From the NCBI GenBank assembly GCA_032162705.1, contig JAVRON010000065.1, positions 1 through 29,855 of the forward strand: a stretch of 29,855 nt of DNA. Reading direction: 5' to 3'. Under the pieces are notes generated by a model. It did no database searches. It saw nothing but the letters and a program-made list of their open reading frames with translations, and was not told the origin of the DNA. Position numbers and translations under genes: made by a program. The stretch comes from QHXN01 sp032162705 (GTDB lineage: Bacteria > Acidobacteriota > Blastocatellia > Pyrinomonadales > Pyrinomonadaceae). Below are positions 6,478 to 14,720 of this stretch, piece by piece (position 1 is the stretch's first letter; the number at the start of each line of letters is the position of its first letter).

Positions 6478-6503
6478 CGGCGGGCGAGTGCCAAAGCCCG
6501 CCG
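6478..6503. other. GC-rich hairpin
   Basis: CGGCGGGC (6478-6485) pairs with GCCCGCCG (6496-6503) around a 10-base loop. GGCGAGTGCC at its loop side recurs at 6528-6537 in the next hairpin, suggesting a duplicated structural unit. Confidence 0.45.
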
Positions 6504-6516
6504 TTTGCCCCCAAGT

Positions 6517-6578
6517 CCGTCGCCGGAGGCGAGTGCCGGTTTGCTCCCGACATTCGCTTCCGGCGACGGAGGCTTTTT
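6517..6578 (+). terminator. Rho-independent terminator-like hairpin
   Basis: CCGTCGCCGGA (6517-6527) pairs exactly with TCCGGCGACGG (6559-6569); adjoining GCGA/TCGC can extend the stem. TTTTT follows at 6574-6578. No plus-strand coding gene precedes it, so it would end a short untranslated plus-strand transcript or act as an attenuator for the gene at 6688. Confidence 0.55.
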
Positions 6579-6580
6579 AA

Positions 6581-6671
6581 GAGTGATAAGTGATGAGTGA
6601 TGAGTGATAAGTGATGAGTGAGAAGAGAAGACAACAGCTGTTTCTTATCAGTCATCACTCATCGCTTATCA
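6581..6671. repeat. Heptamer hairpin array B (GTGATAA/GTGATGA type)
   Basis: About six tandem 7-mers (GTGATAA or GTGATGA) at 6581-6622, a 20-base tip with the palindrome AACAGCTGTT, and about four complementary units at 6643-6671. The right arm ends six bases before the Shine-Dalgarno sequence (GGGAGG, 6677-6682) of the gene at 6688, so the hairpin would lie in its 5' leader. Confidence 0.8.
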
Positions 6672-6687
6672 CCTTCGGGAGGCGCGA

Positions 6688-9252
6688 GTGATTCGCATCG
6701 ACATGTCTGATTTCAACCGCGGGGCGAGGGCCTATTGGGGCCTCGTCGTGACGGCGGGCGGGCTTGTCCTGGGTTGGGGCGCGTACGGGTGTCTCTCCTT
6801 CGGCGCGGTGCAGTGGGCGCAGCTTCTCGTCCTCGCGAGTCTCGTCGTCATCTCCGGCATGCTCCCCGTTCGCATCCCCGGCACGAAGGCGAGCGTGACG
6901 GCGGGCGACTGTTTTATCTTCCTCGGCGCAATCTTCATCGGCGTGCCCGCTGCCGTCGTCCTCGGCGCGATAGACCTTTTCACCAGCTCGCTACGGACTT
7001 CGAGTCGTGCGTCGAGCTGGATCGCCGCGCCCGCGTGTATGGCCGTCACGGCCTACGTTGCAGGCCAGACCTTCTACGCGGCGCTTGCCGCGCACTCGGG
7101 CGTCACGCGTCGCCCCGTCGGCACCGCCATGCCGCTCACGCTCGAACAGCTTATCCTGCCGCTCATCCTGATGGCGCTCGTCCAGTACGTTTTGAACGGC
7201 GCGCTGGTCGCGACGCTCCTCGCCTTGAAGAGCCGACGCCCCATCTGGCGCGTCTGGCGCGATGGATACCTCTGGACTTCCTGGACGTTCTTCGCGGGCG
7301 CGCTCGCGGCGGGCTTGGTCTACGCGGCGATCATGAGCGTCGGGCTGCTCTACGTTCTTCTGAGCGTGCCGGTCATCGCGGCGACGTTTGCCACCTATCG
7401 CACATACTTCGAGCGCGTCGCCGAGAAGACGCGCGAGGCGGCGGAAGTCTCTCGCCTACACCTCGCCACGGTCGAGGCGCTCGCCACGGCCATCGACGCC
7501 AAAGACCAGACGACGCACTTCCACGTCCGGCGCGTGCAGGTCTATTGCGGGCGGATGGGCGAGCTGATGGGACTCGCGCCGGGCGAGATCAAGGCGCTGA
7601 AGGCGGGCGCGCTCCTGCACGACGTAGGCAAGCTCGCCGTGCCCGACCACATCCTGAACAAGCCTGGGAAGCTCACAGCCGCCGAGTTCGAGCGGATGAA
7701 GGTTCATACGACCGTGGGGGCGCAGATTCTCGAACGCGTCGGCTTCCCATATCCGGTCGTGCCCATCGTTCTCTACCATCACGAGCAATGGGACGGGCGC
7801 GGCTACCCGGAAGGATTAAGCGGCGAGAAGATTCCGCTGACGGCTCGCATACTCTCGGTCGTTGACTGCTTCGACTCGGCGCGAGAGGAGCGACCGTACC
7901 GGCGCGGCATGACGAGCGACGAGGCTTGCTCGATGCTCAGGCGCGGCGCGGGCGGCCACTTCGACCCGCGCGTCGTCGAGGTTTTCCTCAGACACCTGCC
8001 ACGCTTCGAGGAGGAGATCAATGCAGGAGGATTGGATAACCGGGGCTTGACGAATGAGGAATGGGAGCACCGCGACCTGCTCGGCGAAGAGGCCGAGCCG
8101 GGCAAAGAGTTTGAGCCAGCCCGACGCGACGAAGACGCACAGCATACGCCTCTACCGGCGCACCGCTCCGACGCCCCGCACTACCTCAACCAGATTACGA
8201 ACGCACACCGAGAGGTCTACGCGCTCTACGAGATCGCACGCACCTTCGGCTCGTCTTTAGACATCGAAGATACTGTCTCGGTTCTCGTCAACAAGGTCGG
8301 CCACGTCGTCCCGTTCGATCTGTGCGCCGTCTACCTCTACGACGACGATAAGGGCTACGCCACGGCCGCGCACGTTGCGGGCCGCCACGCCGAACACTTG
8401 CGCGGGCGGGCCGTCGCGCCGGGCGAAGGCGTCGTCGGCTTCGTGCTCGCCAATCGCCGCTCCTCGTACCTGCTCGACCCGATGCTCGACTTCACGAGCG
8501 CGGCGCTGCCCGAAGGTTATCAGTTCCGCTCGATGGTTGCGCTGCCGCTCATGAAGGACGAGCGCATACTCGGCGCTCTGGCCGTCTATTCGACCGAAGC
8601 CCAACGCTACACGGACGACCACCTGCGACTGCTCGAAACTGTCGCGCGCCTCGCCTCTGACGCGCTCTCGAACGCGATGAGCCATGCCGAGGCCGAGTCG
8701 AACGCGCTCACGGATACCTTGACGGGCTTGCCGAACTCGCGCGCCATGTACGTGCGCTTCGAGCAGGAGGCCGCGCGTGCGCGACGCTCGGGCCGCCCCT
8801 TCCAGGTCATCATGCTCGACCTCGATGAGTTCAAGGCGGTCAACGACAGCTTCGGCCACAAGACCGGCGACCGGATGCTGCGCGAAGTGGGCCGCATCAT
8901 CGGGGCGCAGCTCAGAGAGTACGACTTCCTCGCGCGCTACGCGGGTGACGAATTCGTCGCCATCGTGCAAGACCTCTCGACCGACCAGACGAACGAGCTG
9001 CGCGAGCGTATCGAGCGTGCCGTCTCGAAGTTCTCGCTCCATGTACGCGGCGACAAGCATGCGCGCGTCGGCATCTCGGTCGGCTCGGCCTCCTACGGCG
9101 TCCACGGCGAGACGCTCGACCATCTCCTCATCGCCGCCGACGAAGCCATGTACTCCGTCAAATCCTTCCACCGGCAGCGCACCACCGACGTAAAATCCGG
9201 CAACTCCCCCGAACTCACGACCGGCGACCTCGCCTCGACAGCGATAAACTAA
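6688..9252 (+). CDS. Membrane HD-GYP / GAF / GGDEF cyclic-di-GMP protein
   Basis: An 854-residue signalling protein. The N-terminal 240 residues hold about six to seven membrane helices (sensor-like). An HD-GYP phosphodiesterase domain follows (about 250-440) with HD at 311-312, HHE from 364, and GYP near 372. A GAF domain spans about 510-665, and a GGDEF domain about 690-830. HD-GYP domains hydrolyse c-di-GMP and GGDEF domains make it. The HD-GYP metal ligands look intact. The GGDEF signature is AGDEF (752-756); Ala at the first position is tolerated in some active cyclases, so activity is possible but not certain. The start is GTG 6688 with GGGAGG five bases upstream. Opposing activities in one chain suggest switching by the membrane or GAF sensor. 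A kinase and a sigma-54 activator follow on the same strand, so it may be part of one signalling block. Confidence 0.92.
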   Translation: MIRIDMSDFNRGARAYWGLVVTAGGLVLGWGAYGCLSFGAVQWAQLLVLASLVVISGMLPVRIPGTKASVTAGDCFIFLGAIFIGVPAAVVLGAIDLFTSSLRTSSRASSWIAAPACMAVTAYVAGQTFYAALAAHSGVTRRPVGTAMPLTLEQLILPLILMALVQYVLNGALVATLLALKSRRPIWRVWRDGYLWTSWTFFAGALAAGLVYAAIMSVGLLYVLLSVPVIAATFATYRTYFERVAEKTREAAEVSRLHLATVEALATAIDAKDQTTHFHVRRVQVYCGRMGELMGLAPGEIKALKAGALLHDVGKLAVPDHILNKPGKLTAAEFERMKVHTTVGAQILERVGFPYPVVPIVLYHHEQWDGRGYPEGLSGEKIPLTARILSVVDCFDSAREERPYRRGMTSDEACSMLRRGAGGHFDPRVVEVFLRHLPRFEEEINAGGLDNRGLTNEEWEHRDLLGEEAEPGKEFEPARRDEDAQHTPLPAHRSDAPHYLNQITNAHREVYALYEIARTFGSSLDIEDTVSVLVNKVGHVVPFDLCAVYLYDDDKGYATAAHVAGRHAEHLRGRAVAPGEGVVGFVLANRRSSYLLDPMLDFTSAALPEGYQFRSMVALPLMKDERILGALAVYSTEAQRYTDDHLRLLETVARLASDALSNAMSHAEAESNALTDTLTGLPNSRAMYVRFEQEAARARRSGRPFQVIMLDLDEFKAVNDSFGHKTGDRMLREVGRIIGAQLREYDFLARYAGDEFVAIVQDLSTDQTNELRERIERAVSKFSLHVRGDKHARVGISVGSASYGVHGETLDHLLIAADEAMYSVKSFHRQRTTDVKSGNSPELTTGDLASTAIN

Positions 9253-9374
9253 AGGCGAAGGGCGAAGGGCGAAAGTGTGGACACGCCTGCGGCGTGATCC
9301 AGAATTTAAAAGTTCAGAGCGAAGCTCTATCCACTCGCCCTACTTTCGCCTTTCGCCCTTTGCCCTTCGCCTTT
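9251..9374. repeat. Heptamer hairpin array C (GGCGAAG type)
   Basis: Three to four units of GGCGAAG at 9251-9275, starting inside the stop codon region of the upstream gene, and complementary units (TTCGCCT, TTCGCCC, TTTGCCC) at 9343-9374. The spacer holds a separate hairpin, CACGCC-TGC-GGCGTG at 9282-9296. Downstream (9375-9522) a TTGACT at 9378-9383 may be a -35 box for the kinase gene. Confidence 0.75.
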
Positions 9375-9522
9375 GTCTTGACTTTCCCCCGCCCCGTCGT
9401 TTTCAATCGAGACAGGCACGAACGAAGTTGCCCCGACGTGTCCGGGCAGAGTCGTTGCTCGCCCTGCGCTAAAAGTCTCAGCTTCTCGTCGCCGGTAGGA
9501 AGCCCCACGCACCGATGCCGGC

Positions 9523-11640
9523 GTGCATCTAATCGAGATCATGACAGTCTCTTCCCAGGTTTCAGATAAGGCCGCGACGATCCTCGTGGTCGAGGACGAC
9601 GAGCACGTGCGCGGGGGATTCCAGCGCGCGTTCGAGTCGGACGGGCATCGTGTGCTCGCGTGCGGCGACGCGGCGGAGGCTCTGCGCGAGCTGCATCGAG
9701 AGGAGTGCGACCTCATCGTCCTCGACATCGAGTTGCCGGGCGTCAGCGGGCTTGCGCTCTGCCGTCTGCTGCGCGCGCAGGCCGCGACGCGCCGTCTCCC
9801 CGTCATCATCGTCTCGTCGCACGACCGGGAGGAATACAAGGTCGAAGCGTTCGCTGCCGGTGCAGACGACTTCGTCGTCAAGGGTGCGACCACGCGCGAG
9901 CTTTTGACACGCGTCGGCGCGCACTTGCAGGTTGCCGCGCGCGAGCGCCTTCTGCGCGGGAGCAATCGCGAGCTTGCCTTTATCGCAGACCTCGGGCGCG
10001 GGCTGCTTCACGCTTTAAGCCCGGCTGAAGTCGTCCGCCGAGTGGCGGGCGCGACCTTCGAGGGCGCGGACACTTCGCTCTCGGCTGCGGTGCTCGTCCG
10101 CGACAGCAATGCTACGTCTCGTGCGGGCGAGGCGAAGGACGACGGGCTGACGGTCTGCGTCTTCGACCGCGAGGGAAGCGCCGAAGAGGATGCCGCATTG
10201 GTCGAAGTCGAACGCCTGAGAGCGTGGCTCGCCACATCACCTTCGATGTCGAAGCGCGTTGAAGCGCGCGAGGGATTCTTTCTGAAAGACGAGACGCACG
10301 CGGTCGAGTTCGCCGCCCCTCTTCGCTTCGAGGGTCGCGCTCTGGGCGCGCTCGTCGTCGCATACGACCGCCGCAATGCCTGCGGCCAGACCGAGGAGCG
10401 ACTCGTCGAGGCCGCCGCGCAGCAGGCCGCGCTCGCCGCGCGCATCTCTACTTTGTACGAGTCCGCGCGCTCGGCCTCAGTCCATCTCGCGCGCGAAGTC
10501 GAGCGGCGCACAGCCGAGGCCGAATCGCAGCGCCGTTTCACCGAGGCGATCATCGACAGCCTGCCCGTCTCGCTCTACGCCGTTGACCGCAACCATCGCA
10601 TCGTCGCATGGAACCGCAACCGCGAGCTGGGCGGGCAGGGCATTCCGCGCCGCGACGTTTTGGGACGCAATATCTTCGAGGTCTTGAAGCGGCAGCCGCG
10701 CGACGCGATGGAGCGCGAGTTCGACCGCGCCTTCGAGACCGGAGAGATCGAGCACATCGAACAGGAGTCGCGCGCACGCGACGGCTCGACGCGCCACTGG
10801 CTCGTCAGCAAAGTGCCGATGAAGATCGACGGCACGGAGGTCTCGCACGTCATCACGGTCGGCGAAGACATCACGGCGCGCGTCGAAGCGAACCGTGCCG
10901 TCGCTCGCACCGAACGGCTCGCGGCGGTCGGTCGGCTCGCGGCGGGCGTCGTCCACGAAATCAACAATCCGCTCGCGACCATCTCCGCGTGCGCCGAGGC
11001 TCTGGAGTCGCGTGTGGACGAGGGCGTCTACGGCTCTGGGCCCGACTTGAATGACCTGCGCGAATATCTACAGCTTATCCGTGAAGAGGCTTTCCGCTGC
11101 AAGCAGATCACAAATGGCCTTCTGGACTTCAGCCGCGCGCGCGCCGTCGAGCCAGCACCCGTCAACTTATCGGAAGTCGTCGAGTCGGCGGCACGCCTGC
11201 TCGCGCACCAGAAGCGCGGCGCAAGCATACGCATCGACGTTGAGTTGTCCGACACACTGCCGCTCGTCTCCGGCGACATGGGGCAGCTTCAGCAGGCCGT
11301 TATCATCCTCGCCGAGAATGCCATCGACGCGATGCCGGAGGGCGGCACTCTCTCCATGCGCACGCGCCGCGAAGAGTCGGAGGAGGGCGACTATGTACTC
11401 ATCGAGGTGAGCGACACGGGGCAGGGCATTCCCATCGAGATTCGCGAGAGGATTTTCGATCCGTTCTTTACCACCAAAGAGGTCGGGCGCGGAACAGGTC
11501 TCGGACTCGCGGTCTGTTATGGTATTGTTACGGAGCACGGCGGTCGCATCGGCGTGGAATCAGCCGTGGGGCGCGGCAGCACGTTTCGCATTTCATTGCC
11601 CGCGCCAAAAACACTGACGGAGACCTACCCTGTTGAGTGA
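9523..11640 (+). CDS. Hybrid histidine kinase: REC-GAF-PAS-HisKA-HATPase
   Basis: A soluble 705-residue sensor kinase. An N-terminal receiver domain (about 20-140) has the acidic pair in VVEDDEH, phospho-acceptor Asp68 and Lys120. GAF-like (about 150-320) and PAS (about 343-455, NRNRELGGQG region) sensor domains follow. The HisKA box VVHEINNPL has the phosphorylated His478. The ATPase domain has an N box (AENAIDAM), DTGQGIP and GTGLGLAV. There are no membrane segments, so it senses an internal signal or acts downstream of another kinase through its receiver. The start is GTG 9523; ATG 9541 is an alternative and no strong ribosome-binding site decides. The stop overlaps the next gene by 8 bases, so the kinase and the NtrC-type regulator are very likely a translationally coupled pair. 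Confidence 0.92.
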   Translation: MHLIEIMTVSSQVSDKAATILVVEDDEHVRGGFQRAFESDGHRVLACGDAAEALRELHREECDLIVLDIELPGVSGLALCRLLRAQAATRRLPVIIVSSHDREEYKVEAFAAGADDFVVKGATTRELLTRVGAHLQVAARERLLRGSNRELAFIADLGRGLLHALSPAEVVRRVAGATFEGADTSLSAAVLVRDSNATSRAGEAKDDGLTVCVFDREGSAEEDAALVEVERLRAWLATSPSMSKRVEAREGFFLKDETHAVEFAAPLRFEGRALGALVVAYDRRNACGQTEERLVEAAAQQAALAARISTLYESARSASVHLAREVERRTAEAESQRRFTEAIIDSLPVSLYAVDRNHRIVAWNRNRELGGQGIPRRDVLGRNIFEVLKRQPRDAMEREFDRAFETGEIEHIEQESRARDGSTRHWLVSKVPMKIDGTEVSHVITVGEDITARVEANRAVARTERLAAVGRLAAGVVHEINNPLATISACAEALESRVDEGVYGSGPDLNDLREYLQLIREEAFRCKQITNGLLDFSRARAVEPAPVNLSEVVESAARLLAHQKRGASIRIDVELSDTLPLVSGDMGQLQQAVIILAENAIDAMPEGGTLSMRTRREESEEGDYVLIEVSDTGQGIPIEIRERIFDPFFTTKEVGRGTGLGLAVCYGIVTEHGGRIGVESAVGRGSTFRISLPAPKTLTETYPVE

Positions 11641-13045
11641 AAACCCACAGTCCGCGAGAATCCTGGTCGCCGAAGACGAAGCCAACCTCCGGCTCGTCCT
11701 CCAGAAAGAGCTTCAACGCATGGGCCACGACGTACGGGTCGTGCCCGATGGCGAGGCCGCTCTGAAGCTTCTGGAAGAGAGCAACGTCGATGTGCTGCTC
11801 TCCGACATCTCGATGCCGAACATGGACGGCATGGAGCTTCTGCGCCGCGTCCACCAGCGGCCCAACCCGCCCGAGGTCATCATGCTCACGGGGCACGCCA
11901 CCGTCGAGTCGGCCATCGAAGCGATGAAGCTCGGCGCATACGACTATCTCTCGAAACCATACCGCATCGCGGAACTCGACGTGCTCGTCAAGCAGGCCGC
12001 AGAGAAGCGTCGCCTGAGAGTTGATAACGCGCGCCTGCGCACGCTCGTCGAGCGGCGCACGGCGATGCCCGAGATCGTCTCGGTCTCCGAGTCGATGGGC
12101 GAGGTGATGCGGCTCGTTGGCCGTGTCGCGCCGTCGGACGCTTCCGTCCTTATCACGGGCGAGTCGGGCACGGGCAAGGAGCTTGTGGCGAACGCCATCC
12201 ACCGCTTGAGCCTTCGCAGCGAAGGGTCGTTTATTGATTTGAACTGCGCGGCCTTTCAGGAGTCTCTGTTGGAGTCGGAGTTGTTTGGCTACGAGGCGGG
12301 CGCGTTCTCGGGCGCGAAGGGGCGCAAGCTGGGACTTTGGGAGCTGGCCGACAACGGCACGATCTTTCTAGACGAGGTGACGGAGCTTCCGCCGCAGTTG
12401 CAGTCGAAACTCCTGCGTGCGATTGAGACCAACTCGTTCTATCGCGTCGGCGCGGTGCGCAAAGTGCAGGTCAACGTCCGCGTCGTCGCGGCGACAAACC
12501 GGGACATCGCCGAGGTCACGGGCGATGGCCGCTTCCGCGCAGACCTCCTCTATCGCATCAACAGCTTCCAGATCAACCTGCCGCCCCTGCGCGAGCGCCC
12601 CGAAGATGTCGAGCCGTTAGCGCAACACCTACTCAAGCAGCTTGCAGGCACGAACCCGCCTGAGATGTCGCCCGAGACGCTGGCCGCGCTCAAGTCCTAC
12701 GCGTGGCCGGGCAACGTCCGCCAGTTGCGAAACACACTTGAGCGCGCCGTCCTGCTCGCCAACGACCACCGCATCACGACCGCAGAGCTTCCGCCCGAGA
12801 TCGTCAGCCCCGCCGCCGTCTTCCGCTCCGCCTCTACGTCCGCGGGCCACGATGCTGCGGGCGCGCTGGGGTCAGCGCAGACGCCGGGCGTGACACCGCC
12901 CCTGCGCGAGATGGAGCGCCAGCAGATTCTCGCCGCGCTCGAAGAGACGGGCTGGCACCGCGGCAAGACCGCCGAAATCCTTGGCATCTCGCCCTCGACC
13001 CTCTACCGTCGGCTTCGCGACTACAACCTGATGAAGAGGCAGTGA
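11633..13045 (+). CDS. NtrC-family sigma-54-dependent response regulator
   Basis: A 470-residue activator. The receiver domain has phospho-acceptor Asp58 in LLSDISMPNMDG. The AAA+ domain has Walker A GESGTGKE (176-183), the sigma-54 contact loop GAFSGA (223-228; consensus GAFTGA, a conservative T-to-S change), Walker B IFLDEV (Asp247) and an R-finger region. A Fis-type helix-turn-helix lies at the end (about 430-465, GKTAEILGISPSTLYRRL). It opens promoters bound by sigma-54 RNA polymerase after phosphorylation, presumably by the kinase just upstream. The start is TTG 11633, overlapping the kinase gene. I looked for -24/-12 elements before the neighbouring genes and saw none that convinced me. 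The stop codon TGA forms part of the first unit of heptamer array D. Confidence 0.93.
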   Translation: MSENPQSARILVAEDEANLRLVLQKELQRMGHDVRVVPDGEAALKLLEESNVDVLLSDISMPNMDGMELLRRVHQRPNPPEVIMLTGHATVESAIEAMKLGAYDYLSKPYRIAELDVLVKQAAEKRRLRVDNARLRTLVERRTAMPEIVSVSESMGEVMRLVGRVAPSDASVLITGESGTGKELVANAIHRLSLRSEGSFIDLNCAAFQESLLESELFGYEAGAFSGAKGRKLGLWELADNGTIFLDEVTELPPQLQSKLLRAIETNSFYRVGAVRKVQVNVRVVAATNRDIAEVTGDGRFRADLLYRINSFQINLPPLRERPEDVEPLAQHLLKQLAGTNPPEMSPETLAALKSYAWPGNVRQLRNTLERAVLLANDHRITTAELPPEIVSPAAVFRSASTSAGHDAAGALGSAQTPGVTPPLREMERQQILAALEETGWHRGKTAEILGISPSTLYRRLRDYNLMKRQ

Positions 13046-13202
13046 GCAGTAAGCAGCTTGCAGTGAAGGCAGTCAGCTCTTTTCAGAGTTGACTGCCTTC
13101 TTTGTTTCTCTCACTGGTGAGCGAGACGTTTCTAACTGCTCACCTCTTCTTCTTTTACTGCTCACCGCTTACTGCTTACTGCTCACTGCTTACTGCCCAC
13201 TC
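13039..13202. repeat. Heptamer hairpin array D (CAGTAAG/CAGTGAG type)
   Basis: Units CAGTGAG and CAGTAAG start at 13039, within the last two codons and the stop of the NtrC-type gene. The complementary array (CTGCTCA, CTGCTTA, CCGCTTA; about six units) runs at 13157-13200, ending four bases before the stop codon of the convergent TPR gene. A separate terminator lies between the arms. Confidence 0.8.
13065..13106. terminator. Terminator between convergent genes
   Basis: GAAGGCAGTCA (13065-13075) pairs exactly with TGACTGCCTTC (13090-13100), with inner pairing and TTTGTTTC after it. It can stop the kinase/regulator transcript on the plus strand; the minus-strand side lacks as good a U-tract. 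Confidence 0.65.
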
Positions 13203-13203
13203 T

Positions 13204-14478
13204 TTAGCCTCCGCCGCCGGTCGTGGTCTTCTGCGGGTTGCGTGGCTTGCCGAGGGTGCGGCGTGCTGTGTCGGCCTTATCTCTTTCGCCCATACGCTCG
13301 TAGAGAGCGACGAGTCGTTCGAGGACGGCGCTCGTGCCGGGCTGTATGCGCAGCGCCAGCTCGTAGTGCTTGACTGCTTCGCGGTCGCGCTTCTGGTCTT
13401 CGAGTATGCCTGCGAGCTTTAGGTGAGCCTCGTACTCGTTAGAGGCGCGTGCGAAAAACTTGAAGGCGTCGCCGTAGTGACCCAGCCGCGCATGCACGAT
13501 GCCGAGGTTGTTGCTGATGACCGGCTCATTTGGCGCGAGGCGGGCCGCCTGTTTGAGTCGCTTGAGCGCGCCCGCGTAGTCGTCCGCGAGATAGAGCGAG
13601 TAGCCGAGGTTGGCGAAGACGTTTGCGTCCTTCGGCGTGACCGTGAGCGCTCGTTCATAAGCCTCCGCCGCCTGCTTGTGCCAGCCGAGGCGGTCGTATG
13701 CAAGTCCGAGCAGGTTGTTGGCCTCACCCAGTTCGGGCCCGACGGTCGTCGCCGCGACCTGAAGCTCTGCAATCGCCTCCTGTAGATAGCCGTGCTGGAG
13801 CAGAGCGCGCCCCTGCGAGACCGGGTCGGAAGGGATACCCGCGATCAGCGGAATCCACATCTTCGGTCGCAACTCTTCGACGACCTCGCCCGCTGCCGGA
13901 CGGATGATACGCACGCCCTCCGTGGCTTGTACACCGACAGAGACGCCGCGCGCAGGCTCGATGCCCCCACTCACCATCGTTGTGGGAGTCGTTGTCAAAG
14001 CCTTCGCAAGTTCGACGTTAGACGGAGCCTTCGCAGGCTCGACGTTCGACGACGCCTGAGTCTGTGCGTCGCCGGGTTTCACCTCTTCAGTCGCCGCATT
14101 CACTTCCGGCGCGGCACTCTGAGTCCCTGCGTTCACGTCGGCTTCGACAGCCGGGGTCGGAGTGGACTTCCTCGCCTCTTCGGCGGACTTCGACTTCTTG
14201 CCGCCGCCGAACAGCCTCGCCAGCGCGCGGAAAGGGGCGGCCAGCGCCCGCGCAAAGCTGTTACCCGTGTGCTTCGGCGACTGTGCGTTGTCGGCGTCGC
14301 CCGCCGTATCAGCGCCGCTATCGTCGGCAGTAACAGACTCGGGCGCAGATGTGTTGGTATTGCTTGCGCCCGTCGTCGTCGCGTAGAGCACGCGGTTGCC
14401 GAGCGCTGCCCGCGGCGCAAGGACGGCGAAGGCCAGAGTGAGCGAGAGGATTAGTGAAATCGTTTTGTGCTTCGGCAA
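13204..14478 (-). CDS. Secreted TPR-repeat protein
   Basis: A 424-residue protein with an N-terminal signal peptide (hydrophobic residues about 6-28, LILSLTLAFAVLAPRAALG). A long low-complexity region rich in Ser, Thr, Ala and Glu follows (about 30-200; repeated SNVEPAKA/SNVELAKA). Four to five tetratricopeptide repeats span about residues 220-400 (for example AYDRLGWHKQAAEAYERAL, NLGYSLYLADDYAGALKRLK). TPR domains mediate protein-protein contacts, here in the periplasm or at the outer surface. The start is TTG 14478, supported by AGGAGG 7-8 bases upstream. It is convergent to the NtrC-type gene and downstream of the PEP-CTERM gene, from which a terminator separates it. Role unknown; a scaffold for envelope or polysaccharide machinery is possible. 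Confidence 0.85.
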   Translation of the reverse strand: MPKHKTISLILSLTLAFAVLAPRAALGNRVLYATTTGASNTNTSAPESVTADDSGADTAGDADNAQSPKHTGNSFARALAAPFRALARLFGGGKKSKSAEEARKSTPTPAVEADVNAGTQSAAPEVNAATEEVKPGDAQTQASSNVEPAKAPSNVELAKALTTTPTTMVSGGIEPARGVSVGVQATEGVRIIRPAAGEVVEELRPKMWIPLIAGIPSDPVSQGRALLQHGYLQEAIAELQVAATTVGPELGEANNLLGLAYDRLGWHKQAAEAYERALTVTPKDANVFANLGYSLYLADDYAGALKRLKQAARLAPNEPVISNNLGIVHARLGHYGDAFKFFARASNEYEAHLKLAGILEDQKRDREAVKHYELALRIQPGTSAVLERLVALYERMGERDKADTARRTLGKPRNPQKTTTGGGG

Positions 14479-14627
14479 GGCAGAACCTCCTGCGACTCCG
14501 GGCCGTCTGACAAGACTTTCAACTGAAAGGCTTCAGGCGAGACGCGGAGGGCGCTTCGGATTATAAGCGACGCTTGACCCGATGTAAAAACGCTCGTCGC
14601 TACCGGGAGTTGCATTTGTGTCGCCGC

Positions 14628-14679
14628 AAAAAAAATGAGGCGACAGACGGAAGGAAGTCGTTCCTTCGCCTGTCGCCTC
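14628..14679 (-). terminator. Rho-independent terminator of the PEP-CTERM gene
   Basis: On the minus strand, GAGGCGACAG (14679-14670) pairs with CTGTCGCCTC (14646-14637), the inner parts also pair (GAAGGAA/TTCCTTC), and eight T residues follow (14635-14628). It lies 42 bases after the PEP-CTERM stop. The remaining gap up to 14478 shows no further gene. Confidence 0.85.
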
Positions 14680-14720
14680 GACCACGGGATTGGAGGAGCC
14701 GAAGTTAAGCGGAAGAGAAG

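Noticed and set aside
6185..6658. Open frame on the minus strand through the hairpin-rich gap
   Set aside because: It runs through array B and hairpins; the product is Arg/Pro/His/Leu-rich with no domain and repeat-encoded residues at the N-terminus.
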